Shown here in pieces: positions 4,872 to 5,889 of a stretch of DNA of 5,889 nucleotides. Every line of letters starts with the position of its first letter. Within the stretch, counting starts at the first letter, position 1. A program made the position numbers and the translations under genes. Origin of the DNA: Chloroflexota bacterium (GTDB lineage: Bacteria; Chloroflexota; UBA6077; JACCZL01); NCBI GenBank assembly GCA_013695975.1, contig JACCZL010000085.1, forward strand, positions 1 through 5,889, in the 5' to 3' direction. The notes under the pieces are model-generated. The model had not been told where the DNA came from. It was given only the letters and a program-made list of their open reading frames with translations, and did not search any database.

Positions 4872-5889
4872 ATGATCACCCCCGACGCAACCACCCGTGA
4901 AACTCTGCGCCAGCTCATCACTGGGTTCCGCGCCAGTGACCTGATCGCCGCTGCCGCCGAGCTCGGCCTCGCCGACCTCCTCGCCGACGGTCCCCGGAGC
5001 AGCGCCGAGCTCGCCGAGCGGGCCGGCGCCGATCCCGATGCCCTCCACCGCGTCCTGCGCGCCCTCGCCCAGCTCGGCGTCTTCGCCATGCTCGACGACG
5101 GCCGCTTCGCCTTGACGCCGTTGGGCGAGCCCCTGCGCAGCGACGTCCCGGGCTCGCTCCGCCCGCTCGCTCGCTTCTGGGGCATCGATTCGCAGCGGCG
5201 CCCCTGGCTCAGCTTGCCACACACCATCAGGACCGGCCAGACCGCCTTCGATCACATCTACGGCGTGAGCTGGATCGAGTACCTCGCCGCCCACCCCGAC
5301 GTGGCCGCGATCTTCAACGCCGGGATGACCGGCCTCACTGCCGCGGTCACCGACGCCGTGGTCGCCGCCTACGACTTCAGCCCGTTCGGCACCATCGTCG
5401 ACGTCGGCGGTGGCAACGGCACCCTGATGGCGGCCATCCTCGCGGCCCATCCCGGGCCGCGCGGCATCGTCTTCGACCTGCCGCACGCCCGCGACGGCGC
5501 CCTGGAGCGCCTCTCGGCCGCTGGCCCGGCGGCCCGCTGCGAGTTCGTCGGCGGTGACTTCTTCGAATCGGTCCCCACCGGCGCCGACGCTTACCTCTTG
5601 AAGTGGATCATCCACGACTGGGACGACCAGCGGAGCGTCGCCATCCTCCGCGCCTGCCGCCGCGCCATGGCGCCCGGCAGCAAGCTCCTGATCGTCGAGC
5701 GCCTGCTCCCGCCCGGCAACGAGCCGGCCCCGGACGTCGTCCTCGGCGACATCCTCATGCTGGTCCATACCGGCGGCCGCGAACGGACCGCCGCCGAATA
5801 CCGCGCCCTGCTCGAGGCGGCCGACCTGCGCCTGGCCAGGACCGTCGCCACCTCAACCCCATTTAGTGTGCTCGAGGCCGTACCAACGT
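4872..5889 (+). CDS. SAM-dependent O-methyltransferase, Methyltransf_2 family (3' partial)
   Basis: ATG at 4872 is preceded by AAAGGA (4858-4863) with an 8-nt gap, and 339 codons run to the window edge without a stop. Residues 10-95 form an N-terminal winged-helix/dimerisation domain (GFRASDLIAAAAELGLADLL, then SSAELAERAGADPDALHRVL). The catalytic Rossmann domain follows: SAM-binding DVGGGNG (177-183), FDLPH with the ribose-type Asp202 (201-205), GDFF (228-231), LKWIIHDWDD (243-252) with His248 at the position of the catalytic base in plant and antibiotic O-methyltransferases, and ILRACRRAMAPGSKLLIVER (258-277). The frame reaches the family's usual ending PFSVLEAVP (330-338), so probably only a few codons are missing. 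Relatives methylate hydroxyl groups of polyketides, phenolics or acetylserotonin; the substrate here cannot be read from sequence. It starts 69 nt after the channel gene on the same strand; any functional link is doubtful. Confidence 0.92.
   Translation, partial: MITPDATTRETLRQLITGFRASDLIAAAAELGLADLLADGPRSSAELAERAGADPDALHRVLRALAQLGVFAMLDDGRFALTPLGEPLRSDVPGSLRPLARFWGIDSQRRPWLSLPHTIRTGQTAFDHIYGVSWIEYLAAHPDVAAIFNAGMTGLTAAVTDAVVAAYDFSPFGTIVDVGGGNGTLMAAILAAHPGPRGIVFDLPHARDGALERLSAAGPAARCEFVGGDFFESVPTGADAYLLKWIIHDWDDQRSVAILRACRRAMAPGSKLLIVERLLPPGNEPAPDVVLGDILMLVHTGGRERTAAEYRALLEAADLRLARTVATSTPFSVLEAVPT

Noticed and set aside
4794..5768. 324-aa minus-strand open frame opposite the O-methyltransferase
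   Set aside because: It has no recognisable motif and lies opposite a gene with all Methyltransf_2 motifs in order. It is an antisense shadow of the G/C-ending codons.

Overview
This is a high-GC bacterial segment, roughly 70% G+C by eye, with strongly G/C-biased third codon positions. The gene set suggests Chloroflexota of the Thermomicrobia/Sphaerobacter kind: a coiled-coil protein with a PD-(D/E)XK-like C-terminus, RelE-type toxin-antitoxin genes, and an acyl-CoA ligase fused to an acyltransferase. This taxonomic guess is inference from recalled family distributions, not from any search.

Layout. (1) Positions 1-1868, plus strand: the C-terminal two thirds of a fusion protein running adenylate-forming acyl ligase, acyl carrier domain, then PlsC-type acyltransferase. 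Its N-terminus lies outside the window. (2) Positions 1865-2736, minus strand: a toxin-antitoxin cluster. In transcription order it holds a 91-aa antitoxin-like protein, an 86-aa RelE/ParE-type toxin starting at GTG in a 4-nt GTGA overlap, a 76-aa second antitoxin-like protein resembling the first, and about 30 codons with no start codon that look like the C-terminal tail of a second RelE toxin. This reads as two tandem modules, the second of which has lost its toxin. (3) Positions 2938-3750, minus strand: a protein with a long EAQxRTE heptad coiled coil and a C-terminal nuclease-fold-like domain. (4) Positions 3751-3932: a divergent intergenic region whose second half looks like the 3' end of an unrecognised gene. 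(5) Positions 3933-4802, plus strand: a six-helix voltage-gated-type ion channel with seven S4 arginines at every third residue but no K+ selectivity signature. (6) Positions 4872-5889, plus strand: an S-adenosylmethionine-dependent O-methyltransferase, cut by the window edge probably a few codons before its stop.

The genes do not form one pathway. The fusion enzyme and the O-methyltransferase are metabolic (lipid or secondary metabolite). The toxin-antitoxin cluster and coiled-coil gene are accessory genes on the opposite strand between them. No RNA gene, CRISPR array, insertion sequence or convincing rho-independent terminator was seen. The most notable points are the antitoxin-toxin-antitoxin arrangement with a toxin remnant, the channel with a full voltage sensor and an atypical filter, and the ligase-carrier-acyltransferase fusion.
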